Made by a program: the position numbers and the translations under genes
Notes under the pieces: model-generated
The model's input: the letters and a program-made list of their open reading frames with translations, nothing else
Database searches by the model: none
What the model was told of the DNA's origin: nothing
DNA from: Buttiauxella brennerae ATCC 51605
GTDB lineage: Bacteria; Pseudomonadota; Gammaproteobacteria; Enterobacterales; Enterobacteriaceae
Direction: 5' to 3'
Assembly (NCBI RefSeq): GCF_001654925.1
Contig: NZ_LXER01000040.1
Location: 62,001-126,000 of the forward strand
DNA length: 64,000 nt
Shown: piece by piece, positions 57,682 to 64,000 of the stretch
Layout: the number at the start of each line of letters is the position of its first letter
How positions within the stretch are numbered: the first letter of the stretch is position 1

Positions 57682-57802
57682 CCCTCACCCCGACCCTCTC
57701 CCTAAAAGGGCGAGGGAGAAAACCGTACATTTTCCTGCCTGTGAAAGGGCGAGGGAGAAATCGTACATTTCCCTCTCCTGGGGGAGAGGGTTAGGGTGAG
57801 GG
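57682..57802. repeat. Palindromic CCCTCACCCC-type repeat, copy 3 (yjeI-epmB)
   Basis: 121 bp between convergent yjeI and epmB with left arm CCCTCACCCCGACCCTCTCC and right arm that ends gagggttagggtgaggg, inverted copies of each other, plus two inner copies of a GGGCGAGGGAGAAA-type word. Likely to act as a two-way terminator or mRNA stabiliser. Same family as the copies at 11915 and in dsbD. Confidence 0.9.
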
Positions 57803-57820
57803 CGAAATTCTCGAAAACGA

Positions 57821-58849
57821 TCAACTCTGCCGTAACTGCAAATCTATCGGTGTTTTACTCGGCTCGCCGCCAATTTCACGCGCAAGCTTCGGCACCATAT
57901 AACCGGAAACCAACGTCAGCAACTCACGCATAATCTCCCTGGCTTCATCGTCACTCACCATAAAATGCGCAGCCCCCTGCACTTTATCCAGCACATGCAG
58001 GTAATACGGCATCACGCCTGCATCAAACAGCGCATTGCTCAAGTCGGCGAGTGTCCGTGCGTTGTTGTTCACATCGCGCAGCAGAACACTTTGGTTAAGC
58101 AATGTGACGCCTGCCTGGCGTAAGCTCACCATCGCCACTCTGAACTCATCACCAATCTCTTGTGCATGGTTGATATGGTTTACCAGGATCACCTGCAACC
58201 GTGAGCCTGCAAGGCGTGCTACCAACGTTTCGGTAATACGTGCCGGGATGACAATGGGCAAACGGCTGTGAATGCGCAAACGCTTAATATGCGCGATGGC
58301 TTCCAGTTCGCTAATCAGCCAGTCTAACTCATGATCTTTTGCCATCAGCGGATCACCGCCGGAGAAGATAATCTCATCCAGTTCCGGGTGCTCGCTGATG
58401 TAAGAGATAGCCGCCTGCCAGTTGCGCTTATTCCCCTGATTATCGGAATAAGGGAAATGGCGACGGAAGCAATAGCGGCAGTTGACCGCACATCCGCCTT
58501 TTACCAGCAGCAGTGCCCGGTTGCGGTATTTGTGCAGCAGGCCAGGAACGACACTGTGCTGCTCTTCGAGCGGATCAGTGCTAAAGCCGGGAGCGGCAAT
58601 AAATTCCTCTTTGGCGGTTAAAACCTGGCGCAGCAATGGGTCATTCGGGTTGCCTTTTTCCATGCGTTCGACAAACGCTCGCGGTACGCGCAAGGCAAAA
58701 AGTCGACGCGCATCACGTCCCGCTAACAACTCCTGGTCAGCGTCCACGTTTAAAATATGCAGCAGTTCATCCGGATCGGTTATAACATCGGCAAGTTGCG
58801 TTAACCAATCTTCTCTGCGGGGGGGATTTAGGGTTACAATGTGTGCCAT
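57821..58849 (-). CDS. epmB: EF-P lysine 2,3-aminomutase EpmB
   Basis: 342-residue radical-SAM, PLP-dependent aminomutase that makes (R)-beta-lysine for EF-P. The iron-sulfur motif is [13 protein letters not shown] (CxxxCxxC). It is divergent from efp with 40 bases between the starts; its partner EpmA lies next to frdA in E. coli, just beyond the right edge here. Confidence 0.96.
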   Translation of the reverse strand: MAHIVTLNPPRREDWLTQLADVITDPDELLHILNVDADQELLAGRDARRLFALRVPRAFVERMEKGNPNDPLLRQVLTAKEEFIAAPGFSTDPLEEQHSVVPGLLHKYRNRALLLVKGGCAVNCRYCFRRHFPYSDNQGNKRNWQAAISYISEHPELDEIIFSGGDPLMAKDHELDWLISELEAIAHIKRLRIHSRLPIVIPARITETLVARLAGSRLQVILVNHINHAQEIGDEFRVAMVSLRQAGVTLLNQSVLLRDVNNNARTLADLSNALFDAGVMPYYLHVLDKVQGAAHFMVSDDEAREIMRELLTLVSGYMVPKLAREIGGEPSKTPIDLQLRQS

Positions 58850-58889
58850 TTTTTGGCTAAGCTACCAATTAACAATTTCAGAGGGCCTT

Positions 58890-59456
58890 ATGGCGACTTA
58901 TTCTAGCAACGATTTCCGTGCCGGTCTTAAAATCATGTTCGAAGGCGAACCTTACGCAGTTGAATCCAGTGAGTTCGTTAAACCAGGTAAAGGCCAGGCC
59001 TTTGCTCGCGTTAAAATGCGCCGCCTGCTGACAGGCACCCGCGTAGAAAAAACCTTCAAATCTACCGACTCCGCTGAAGGCGCAGACGTTATCGATATGA
59101 ACCTGACTTACCTGTACAACGACGGTGAGTTCTACCACTTCATGAACAACGAAACTTTCGAACAGCTAGCAGCTGATGAAAAAGCCATTGGCGAAAATGC
59201 CAAGTGGATGCTGGATCAGGCCGAATGTATCGTCACCCTGTGGAACGGCCGTCCAATCGCCGTACAACCACCAAACTTTGTTGAGCTGGAAATCGTTGAA
59301 ACCGATCCAGGTCTGAAAGGTGATACTGCTGGTACCGGCGGTAAGCCTGCAAAACTGTCTACTGGTGCTGTGGTTAAAGTACCTTTGTTCGTTCAGACTG
59401 GCGAAGTGATCAAAGTTGACACCCGCTCTGGCGAATACGTTTCTCGCGTTAAGTAA
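58890..59456 (+). CDS. efp: Elongation factor P
   Basis: 188 residues, as in E. coli. EF-P helps ribosomes make consecutive prolines. Lys34, the residue modified with beta-lysine, is present in KPGKGQ. Three beta domains with [16 protein letters not shown] and a C-terminal GEYVSRVK. The ATG at 58890 follows GAGGG; a longer open frame back to 58482 is the antisense of epmB. Confidence 0.98.
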   Translation: MATYSSNDFRAGLKIMFEGEPYAVESSEFVKPGKGQAFARVKMRRLLTGTRVEKTFKSTDSAEGADVIDMNLTYLYNDGEFYHFMNNETFEQLAADEKAIGENAKWMLDQAECIVTLWNGRPIAVQPPNFVELEIVETDPGLKGDTAGTGGKPAKLSTGAVVKVPLFVQTGEVIKVDTRSGEYVSRVK

Positions 59457-59469
59457 TACGTGAAGATTT

Positions 59470-59497
59470 GCGGTGAGGCGCTTTTCTGCTTCACCGC
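59470..59497 (+). terminator. Hairpin after efp
   Basis: Ten-pair stem GCGGTGAGGC/GCTTCACCGC with an eight-base loop, 13 bases after the efp stop. There is no T tract, so it is a weak terminator or a message-end hairpin. Confidence 0.5.
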
Positions 59498-59518
59498 AGC
59501 TTACAAAAGGCAGGGAAG

Positions 59519-59653
59519 ATGAACCGTTTGATTAAACATTTACTTTTCATCACGTTATTAACCTCGTTTCTCGCCGGTTGTAATACCACTCGCGGTTTCG
59601 GTGAAGATCTCAAGCACCTTGGCGGCTCCATCGAACGTGCAGCAAACAAGTAA
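59519..59653 (+). CDS. ecnA: Entericidin A family lipoprotein
   Basis: 44 residues: lipoprotein signal with lipobox FLAGC and mature NTTRGFGEDLKHLGGSIERA, the entericidin A pattern. In E. coli EcnA is the antidote member of the ecnAB stationary-phase bacteriolysis pair. Between efp and ecnB as in E. coli. The start has GGGAAG upstream. Confidence 0.92.
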   Translation: MNRLIKHLLFITLLTSFLAGCNTTRGFGEDLKHLGGSIERAANK

Positions 59654-59755
59654 TTTCCAACACTCCTAAAAATCCGCTTTTTCCTTCAGCTTGCCAATTT
59701 TTGTCTATGCTTTAACTGCTATACACAAACAATATGGTCAAAAAAGGAAACGGTC

Positions 59756-59902
59756 ATGATTAAGAAAACTATTGCAGCGTTCTTTTCTCTCATAGTGCTT
59801 TCGACGTTACTCACCGCGTGTAATACCACCAAAGGTATGGGTGAAGATATTCAGGATGGTGGTCAGGCTATATCAGGTGCAGCAACAAAAGCACAAAATT
59901 AA
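59756..59902 (+). CDS. ecnB: Entericidin B family lipoprotein
   Basis: 48 residues: lipobox LLTAC, mature [20 protein letters not shown], close to E. coli EcnB, a membrane-acting lipoprotein induced in stationary phase through RpoS. AAGGA lies before the ATG. A terminator follows. Confidence 0.93.
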   Translation: MIKKTIAAFFSLIVLSTLLTACNTTKGMGEDIQDGGQAISGAATKAQN

Positions 59903-59912
59903 TGTGTCTCAG

Positions 59913-59950
59913 ACGGTACGGTATTATTATCGTGCCGTTATTTCTTTTTC
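59913..59950 (+). terminator. Intrinsic terminator of ecnB
   Basis: ACGGTACG/CGTGCCGT stem (one T-G pair) with a ten-base loop and TTATTTCTTTTTC after it. Confidence 0.75.
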
Positions 59951-59955
59951 AATTA

Positions 59956-60537
59956 TTAGTGTTGCTCAATAAATAAAGAAAAACGGTTGTTTATCCCCAG
60001 TTTCATTCGGATATTCCGTTTGTATGTATAAACCGTTTTCGTGCTAATTCCCATCATCCGCGCAATGAAATCATTGTTGGCCTCATCGGTCCATAGCTTT
60101 AATATTTTCTCCTCACGTAAAGTCAGTAGTGGAGGTTTGTAGTGCAGCGCCGAATGAAAAGGAGGGCGAGCACTTAGCTGATTCTGTATGGCGGAGTAAA
60201 GCTCTGGTAACGGTACTGATTTGCTGTAGATCGAACGTGAGCCTTGAGACAGGCAGTATTCCTCAATCTTATCGTGACGGATGCTGTTAAATAACATCAG
60301 GCGAACTGAGGCACCACAGGCCGAATAGATAGATGAAAGCTGTTGGATGTTATGCAATGTGCTGGCGAAACTGGTGAAGTCAGCAATAACAAGGTTAGGT
60401 CGCCACTCTATTATTTTTTCACGCGCTAAGAGTAAGTTATCTGTTTCAGAAATTGAAAATGCCATATTTCGATTAAGCCAGCTTTTAAAACCTTGTCTAC
60501 TATAATGACAACGGTCGACTAACAATATCTTATGCAT
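59956..60537 (-). CDS. LuxR-type regulator with receiver-like N-terminus
   Basis: 193 residues. The C-terminus is a LuxR helix-turn-helix (LTLREEKILKLW...MGISTKTVYTYKRNIRMKLG). The N-terminal 110 residues resemble a response-regulator receiver: Asp8, Asp53 (LVIADFTS) and Lys in SIYSKSVPL are present, but the usual acidic pair is a single Asp, so phosphorylation is doubtful. Similar in layout to BglJ/RcsB-type regulators. It sits between ecnB and gdx, where E. coli has no gene, so it is an accessory insert. Target unknown. Confidence 0.8.
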   Translation of the reverse strand: MHKILLVDRCHYSRQGFKSWLNRNMAFSISETDNLLLAREKIIEWRPNLVIADFTSFASTLHNIQQLSSIYSACGASVRLMLFNSIRHDKIEEYCLSQGSRSIYSKSVPLPELYSAIQNQLSARPPFHSALHYKPPLLTLREEKILKLWTDEANNDFIARMMGISTKTVYTYKRNIRMKLGINNRFSLFIEQH

Positions 60538-60777
60538 ACTTACCGTTCGCGTGACTCACTATTACAGCCTTTTCTGAATGTTGGAGAAAACATTATAATA
60601 TGAATAAATTGTTGGAAATGAATTGCGGATTTGCGGGTTAATTAGCAGTCATTTCGAGCCTTAGCGACATAAAACGCTTCATGAGTGTCAACTAAACGTT
60701 ACTCACAGTTGCAGCAGTAATCTCTTTTCAGCACTTCTCTGTATCCCCCTGATTGTTAAAATAACGCCCTCACCAGC
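60538..60777. other. AT-rich spacer upstream of the guanidine riboswitch
   Basis: With the riboswitch this makes 304 bp between the divergent LuxR-type gene and gdx. It should hold both promoters. I see no further gene. Confidence 0.5.
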
Positions 60778-60826
60778 CTTACGGGACGACCTGTAAGCGC
60801 TTCTTGATATCCGGGGACGGCCCCAT
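60778..60826 (+). promoter_or_regulatory. Guanidine-II (mini-ykkC) riboswitch before gdx
   Basis: Two short hairpins with the diagnostic ACGR loops: CTTACGGG-ACGA-CCTGTAAG at 60778-60797 and GGGG-ACGG-CCCC at 60813-60824. The second ends seven bases before TGGAG, the ribosome site of gdx, so guanidine binding can expose or hide it. This is the known arrangement of the class in front of SMR guanidinium exporters. Confidence 0.9.
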
Positions 60827-60841
60827 TGACTGGAGCTGTAA

Positions 60842-61159
60842 ATGGCCTGGTTTATTCTTGTTATCGCCGGTTTATTGGAAGTTGTCTGGGCTGTCGGCCT
60901 GAAATATACCCACGGTTTTACTCGCCTGTGGCCCAGTGTCATTACGGTGGTTGCGATGGTTGTCAGCATCGCGCTGTTGTCATGGACCATGAAAACGTTG
61001 CCTACCGGTACGGCTTACGCCGTCTGGACGGGGATTGGCGCTGTGGGTGCCGCCACAACCGGGATTTTACTGTTAGGCGAATCAGCAAGCCTGGCCCGTA
61101 TTGCGAGCCTGGCTTTAATTGTCGTCGGAATCATTGGCCTGAAAATCAGCACGCATTAA
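60842..61159 (+). CDS. gdx: Guanidinium exporter Gdx (SugE)
   Basis: 105-residue small multidrug resistance protein with four helices; the key Glu13 is in [18 protein letters not shown]. Works as an antiparallel dimer exporting guanidinium for protons. Controlled by the riboswitch directly upstream. Its stop codon shares bases with the stop of convergent blc. Confidence 0.96.
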   Translation: MAWFILVIAGLLEVVWAVGLKYTHGFTRLWPSVITVVAMVVSIALLSWTMKTLPTGTAYAVWTGIGAVGAATTGILLLGESASLARIASLALIVVGIIGLKISTH

Positions 61160-61689
61160 CTGCTCGGCTGTTTAATCCACAGCAACTTCTCAACTGCAAA
61201 GCCCTGACGTGTAGCGATATCAAGCATGTTCTGTTTCACGCCAGGGCTGATGGTTGGCGTGCGTGACAATATCCACAAGTAGTCTTTATCCGGCCCGCAC
61301 ACCAGTGCGTGTCGGTAATCTTTATCAATGGCAATCACGTTATAACCACCATAAAACGGCCCAAAGAATGAAACTTTCAGTGCGGCCCGGCTTGGGTCGC
61401 CGGTGAAATACGCCTGGCCAACACTTTGCTGCCACATTTGCCGGTCGGGGTTAAACCCGCGGTTTATCACCCTGATACCGCCATCATCCATCGAGCTGTA
61501 AGTTGCGGTGACTTGCTCAAGGCCGCTTTCAAATTTGTGGTCAAATCGGGCAATTTCATACCACTTCCCAAGATAGCGTTTAGCGTCAAAATTATTGACT
61601 ACCGTGGTTCCAGGTGGAGGTGTGGGAGAGCTACAGGCAACAACCAGAAACGCAACAGCAAGGGTGGTGATAATCGGCCAGATGCGCAT
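61156..61689 (-). CDS. blc: Outer-membrane lipocalin Blc
   Basis: 177-residue lipoprotein with lipobox VVAC and the lipocalin motif [26 protein letters not shown] is the third conserved strand. Binds fatty acids and lysophospholipids at the outer membrane. The stop overlaps the gdx stop by a few bases. In E. coli ampC would follow upstream; it is absent here. Confidence 0.96.
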   Translation of the reverse strand: MRIWPIITTLAVAFLVVACSSPTPPPGTTVVNNFDAKRYLGKWYEIARFDHKFESGLEQVTATYSSMDDGGIRVINRGFNPDRQMWQQSVGQAYFTGDPSRAALKVSFFGPFYGGYNVIAIDKDYRHALVCGPDKDYLWILSRTPTISPGVKQNMLDIATRQGFAVEKLLWIKQPSS

Positions 61690-61757
61690 AGCAAATTCCT
61701 TCTTGGGTTTTTAGCTAAGTGTAGATGGCAGCAGGAAAAAAGCGGGGCAGAGGAAGA

Positions 61758-61787
61758 AATAAAAAGGCCTGCACAATGGCAGGCCTT
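61758..61787 (-). terminator. Intrinsic terminator of the frd operon
   Basis: AAGGCCTGC/GCAGGCCTT stem with a six-base loop and, on the minus strand, a T5 tail, 18 bases after the frdD stop. Confidence 0.9.
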
Positions 61788-61804
61788 GTTGACTATCAGA
61801 GCGA

Positions 61805-62164
61805 TTAAAGCGTGATCACACCGATAAAGGTCACAACAGTCAGAATGGCAGCCAGGCCATAGAAAACCCACTTGCCGGATGGCACATGAATTTTCAGATC
61901 GTGCATCGCGTGATGAACGCGGTGCAGCCCACACCACAGCGGCAACACAATCATCAGGAAGATGAACAGGCGACCAATCAGGCTCTGAGAAAACGCCAGC
62001 ACACGGTCATAGCCTAATGCGTCGCCCGGGAAAAGACCCAGCGGCAGCATAATGCCAACCAGCAGCACGATGACAGGTGTGATGATTGCGCCCCACATGC
62101 CGCCTGCGCCAAACAGACCCCAGAATACCGGCTCGTCGGAGCGTTTTGGATTTGGATTAATCAT
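61805..62164 (-). CDS. frdD: Fumarate reductase membrane anchor FrdD
   Basis: 119 residues, three membrane helices. With FrdC it anchors FrdAB and binds menaquinol. [13 protein letters not shown] is the conserved loop. The ATG at 62164 ([15 protein letters not shown]) fits the family; the frame extends to 62218 within frdC spacer and start region without support. Confidence 0.96.
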   Translation of the reverse strand: MINPNPKRSDEPVFWGLFGAGGMWGAIITPVIVLLVGIMLPLGLFPGDALGYDRVLAFSQSLIGRLFIFLMIVLPLWCGLHRVHHAMHDLKIHVPSGKWVFYGLAAILTVVTFIGVITL

Positions 62165-62174
62165 GACGTCCCCC

Positions 62175-62570
62175 TTACCAGAACAGAGCAATAAACAGAA
62201 TGACGACCGTGGCGACAACCGTCACCGCCCATAAGCCTTTAATCACCGGCTCAGGCCCCATTTTGTCATCTTTAATGATGATATTGGCGGCTTTAGGCGC
62301 CAGCTCAAACCAGGTTTTGGTATGCAGTAATGCAGCCGCCAGGGTGATTAAGTTGAGGATAATCACGATCGGGTTTTGCAGGAAACTCACAAACCCAGCC
62401 CAGCTCTCTGGCCCGCTTTTCAGCGAGAACAGACCGCAGATCAGCAAAATGCTGAACCAAATGGTTGGAACAGCCGTTCCTTCACGAATCATATAAAAAC
62501 GATAGAAGCCCAGCTTTTGCCACCAGGTCGGCGTCATCGTCCGTACATATGGCTTACGTTTCGTAGTCAT
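62175..62570 (-). CDS. frdC: Fumarate reductase membrane anchor FrdC
   Basis: 131 residues, three membrane helices, conserved start [10 protein letters not shown] and [20 protein letters not shown] with the Glu near the quinone site. Ten bases separate it from frdB and frdD on either side. Confidence 0.97.
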   Translation of the reverse strand: MTTKRKPYVRTMTPTWWQKLGFYRFYMIREGTAVPTIWFSILLICGLFSLKSGPESWAGFVSFLQNPIVIILNLITLAAALLHTKTWFELAPKAANIIIKDDKMGPEPVIKGLWAVTVVATVVILFIALFW

Positions 62571-62580
62571 TTTGCACTCC

Positions 62581-63318
62581 TTAGCGTGGTTTCAGGGTGG
62601 CAATCAAAAAGTCTTTCGAACTTTCGACTTTACCCTGCTGGATGGCAGCGGCCGGATCGACGTGTTTCGGGCAGACTTCGGAGCAGTAGCCCACGAAAGT
62701 ACAGCTCCAGACGCCATTCTGGCCGTTTAACTGCGCCATTCGCTCTTTCTTGCCATGGTCGCGGTTATCCAGGTTGTAACGGTGAGCAAGCGTGATTGCT
62801 GCCGGGCCAATAAACTCAGGGTTTAAACCAAACTGCGGGCATGCGGAATAACACAGGCCACAGTTGATGCAGCCTGAGAACTGATGGTATTTCGCCATCT
62901 GTGCAGGCGTTTGGGTATTTGGCCCCTGGTCTGGCGTGCGCGGGTTGCCGATAATGTACGGTTTAATCGCTTCCAGGCTTTCAATAAAGTGGGTCATATC
63001 GACCACTAAATCGCGCTCAATGGGGAAGTTAGCCAGCGCTTCAACCTTCATGCCTTTGGTGTATTCGCGCAGGAAGGTCTTACAGGCGAGTTTTGGCACT
63101 CGGTTGACCATCATGCCGCAGGAGCCGCAGATAGCCATACGGCACGACCAGCGATAGCTGAGATCGGGTGCCAGGTTGTCTTTGATGTAGCCCAACGCAT
63201 CTAACAGCGAGGTTTGCTCATCGTAAGGCACGTCGTAGATTGCACTGTGCGGCTCGTTATCCGTTTCCGGGTTATAGCGCACCACTTCAATCTTCAGAGT
63301 CTTCATCGCATCAGCCAT
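62581..63318 (-). CDS. frdB: Fumarate reductase iron-sulfur subunit FrdB
   Basis: 245 residues with three clusters: 2Fe-2S ([11 protein letters not shown]), 4Fe-4S ([12 protein letters not shown]) and 3Fe-4S ([14 protein letters not shown]). Passes electrons from menaquinol to FrdA. ATG 63318 overlaps the frdA stop by eight bases; the longer frame runs inside frdA. Confidence 0.97.
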   Translation of the reverse strand: MADAMKTLKIEVVRYNPETDNEPHSAIYDVPYDEQTSLLDALGYIKDNLAPDLSYRWSCRMAICGSCGMMVNRVPKLACKTFLREYTKGMKVEALANFPIERDLVVDMTHFIESLEAIKPYIIGNPRTPDQGPNTQTPAQMAKYHQFSGCINCGLCYSACPQFGLNPEFIGPAAITLAHRYNLDNRDHGKKERMAQLNGQNGVWSCTFVGYCSEVCPKHVDPAAAIQQGKVESSKDFLIATLKPR

Positions 63319-64000
63319 TAGACGCCTCCTTCTTCTTGTCGGCCGCTTCTGATTCCGCACCATAGACGCGTTTTGCTGGCGGCAGGGTGGTGATTTTCAC
63401 ATCGCTGTATTCCAGACGCGTGGTTCCATTAGCGTCACGGAAAGCGAGAGTGTGTTTCAGGAAGTTCACATCATCACGCTCGGTACAACCTTCGTCCAGA
63501 CGCTGGTGCGCACCACGAGACTCTTTACGTGCCATTGCTGAGTGCGCCATACATTCCGCAACATTCAGGCCGTGGCCCAATTCGATGGTGTAGAGCAAAT
63601 CAGTATTGAACACACTAGATGTGTCAGTGATGCGAACGCGTTTGAAGCGCTCTTGCAGCTCTGCCAGCTTATCCATGGTTTTCTGCATCAGTTCTGGCGT
63701 GCGGTAAATACCACAGCCTTCTTCCATCGACAGACCCATTTCATCGCGAATCTTCGACCAGTTCTCAGTGCCTTCCTGATTAACCAGTTTCTTGAGACGA
63801 GTTTCTACATCAGCCGCTTGCGCATTCAGTGCAGCATCATTGGCGGGCTGTGCTTCGTTTGCACGGCGCATCGCGTTTTCACCTGCCAGACGACCAAACA
63901 CCACCAGTTCTGCCAGTGAGTTGGAACCTAAACGGTTGGCACCGTGCAGGCCAACGGAAGAACATTCGCCAACCGCGAACAGGCCTTTAATGCGGGATTC
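63311..64000 (-). CDS. frdA: Fumarate reductase flavoprotein FrdA, C-terminal part
   Basis: Cut by the right edge; about 229 C-terminal residues are visible, from [20 protein letters not shown] onward, including the FAD-contacting [15 protein letters not shown] segment. Catalytic subunit that reduces fumarate to succinate in anaerobic respiration. The N-terminus, covalent FAD His and promoter lie outside. With aspA and dcuA in the same window it forms the aspartate-to-succinate route. Confidence 0.97.
   Translation of the reverse strand, partial: ESRIKGLFAVGECSSVGLHGANRLGSNSLAELVVFGRLAGENAMRRANEAQPANDAALNAQAADVETRLKKLVNQEGTENWSKIRDEMGLSMEEGCGIYRTPELMQKTMDKLAELQERFKRVRITDTSSVFNTDLLYTIELGHGLNVAECMAHSAMARKESRGAHQRLDEGCTERDDVNFLKHTLAFRDANGTTRLEYSDVKITTLPPAKRVYGAESEAADKKKEASNG

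Noticed and set aside
58482..58889. N-terminal extension of efp
   Set aside because: Antisense to epmB; EF-P length and the ribosome site fix the start at 58890.

Overview
The window is chromosomal DNA from a member of the Enterobacteriaceae. Two blocks keep the Escherichia coli gene order and family lengths: yjdP-phnP...phnC-yjdN-yjdM-crfC-yjcZ at 1.9-20.4 kb, and pheU(tRNA-Phe)-yjdC-dsbD-cutA-dcuA-aspA-fxsA-groSL-yjeI-epmB-efp-ecnAB-gdx-blc-frdDCBA at 48-64 kb. The genus cannot be fixed by eye. The lack of ampC between blc and frdD, and of yjeH and yjeJ near groSL, shows it is not E. coli.

Region 1 (1-16.8 kb): a partial Na+/solute symporter, yjdP, an unrecognised gene, then the complete 14-gene C-P lyase operon phnCDEFGHIJKLMNOP on the minus strand, preceded by a probable Pho box. 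It imports phosphonates (PhnCDE), attaches them to ribose triphosphate (PhnGHIL), trims pyrophosphate (PhnM), breaks the C-P bond (PhnJ) and recycles the sugar to PRPP (PhnP, PhnN). A DUF2235 hydrolase gene stands divergent to phnC. yjdN and yjdM follow, separated by about 640 bp of hairpin-rich non-coding repeat DNA. Region 2 (17-20.4 kb): the crfC-yjcZ pair.

Region 3 (20.4-48.2 kb) lies where E. coli carries other genes and is accessory. It begins with decayed fragments (a CdiA/hemagglutinin remnant and a LysR tail). It then holds two EamA transporters, a dienelactone hydrolase, two diguanylate cyclases, a DUF3302-HlyD-EamA operon beside an IprA-like regulator, an OmpA paralogue with a YfaZ-like protein, small membrane and periplasmic proteins, yghU, a dehydroshikimate/shikimate catabolic operon, a cspA-type cold-shock gene with its long leader, and a tightly packed operon of an MscS-type channel, three outer-membrane barrels and a DUF4056 protein. 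A NalP-like lipoprotein autotransporter protease sits next to tRNA-Phe.

Region 4 (48.3-64 kb): housekeeping and anaerobic genes. These are aspartase with the DcuA exchanger and fumarate reductase (fumarate respiration), GroES/GroEL behind a sigma-32 promoter, EF-P with its modifier EpmB, entericidins, a guanidine-II riboswitch with the guanidinium exporter gdx, and the lipocalin blc.

Most notable: (i) the MscS/Omp85-like/OMP/Omp85-like/DUF4056 operon, a candidate undescribed envelope system; (ii) a palindromic intergenic repeat found three times, once in frame inside dsbD; (iii) a shikimate-dehydrogenase paralogue lacking the usual substrate-binding residues; (iv) the repeat mosaic between yjdN and yjdM.
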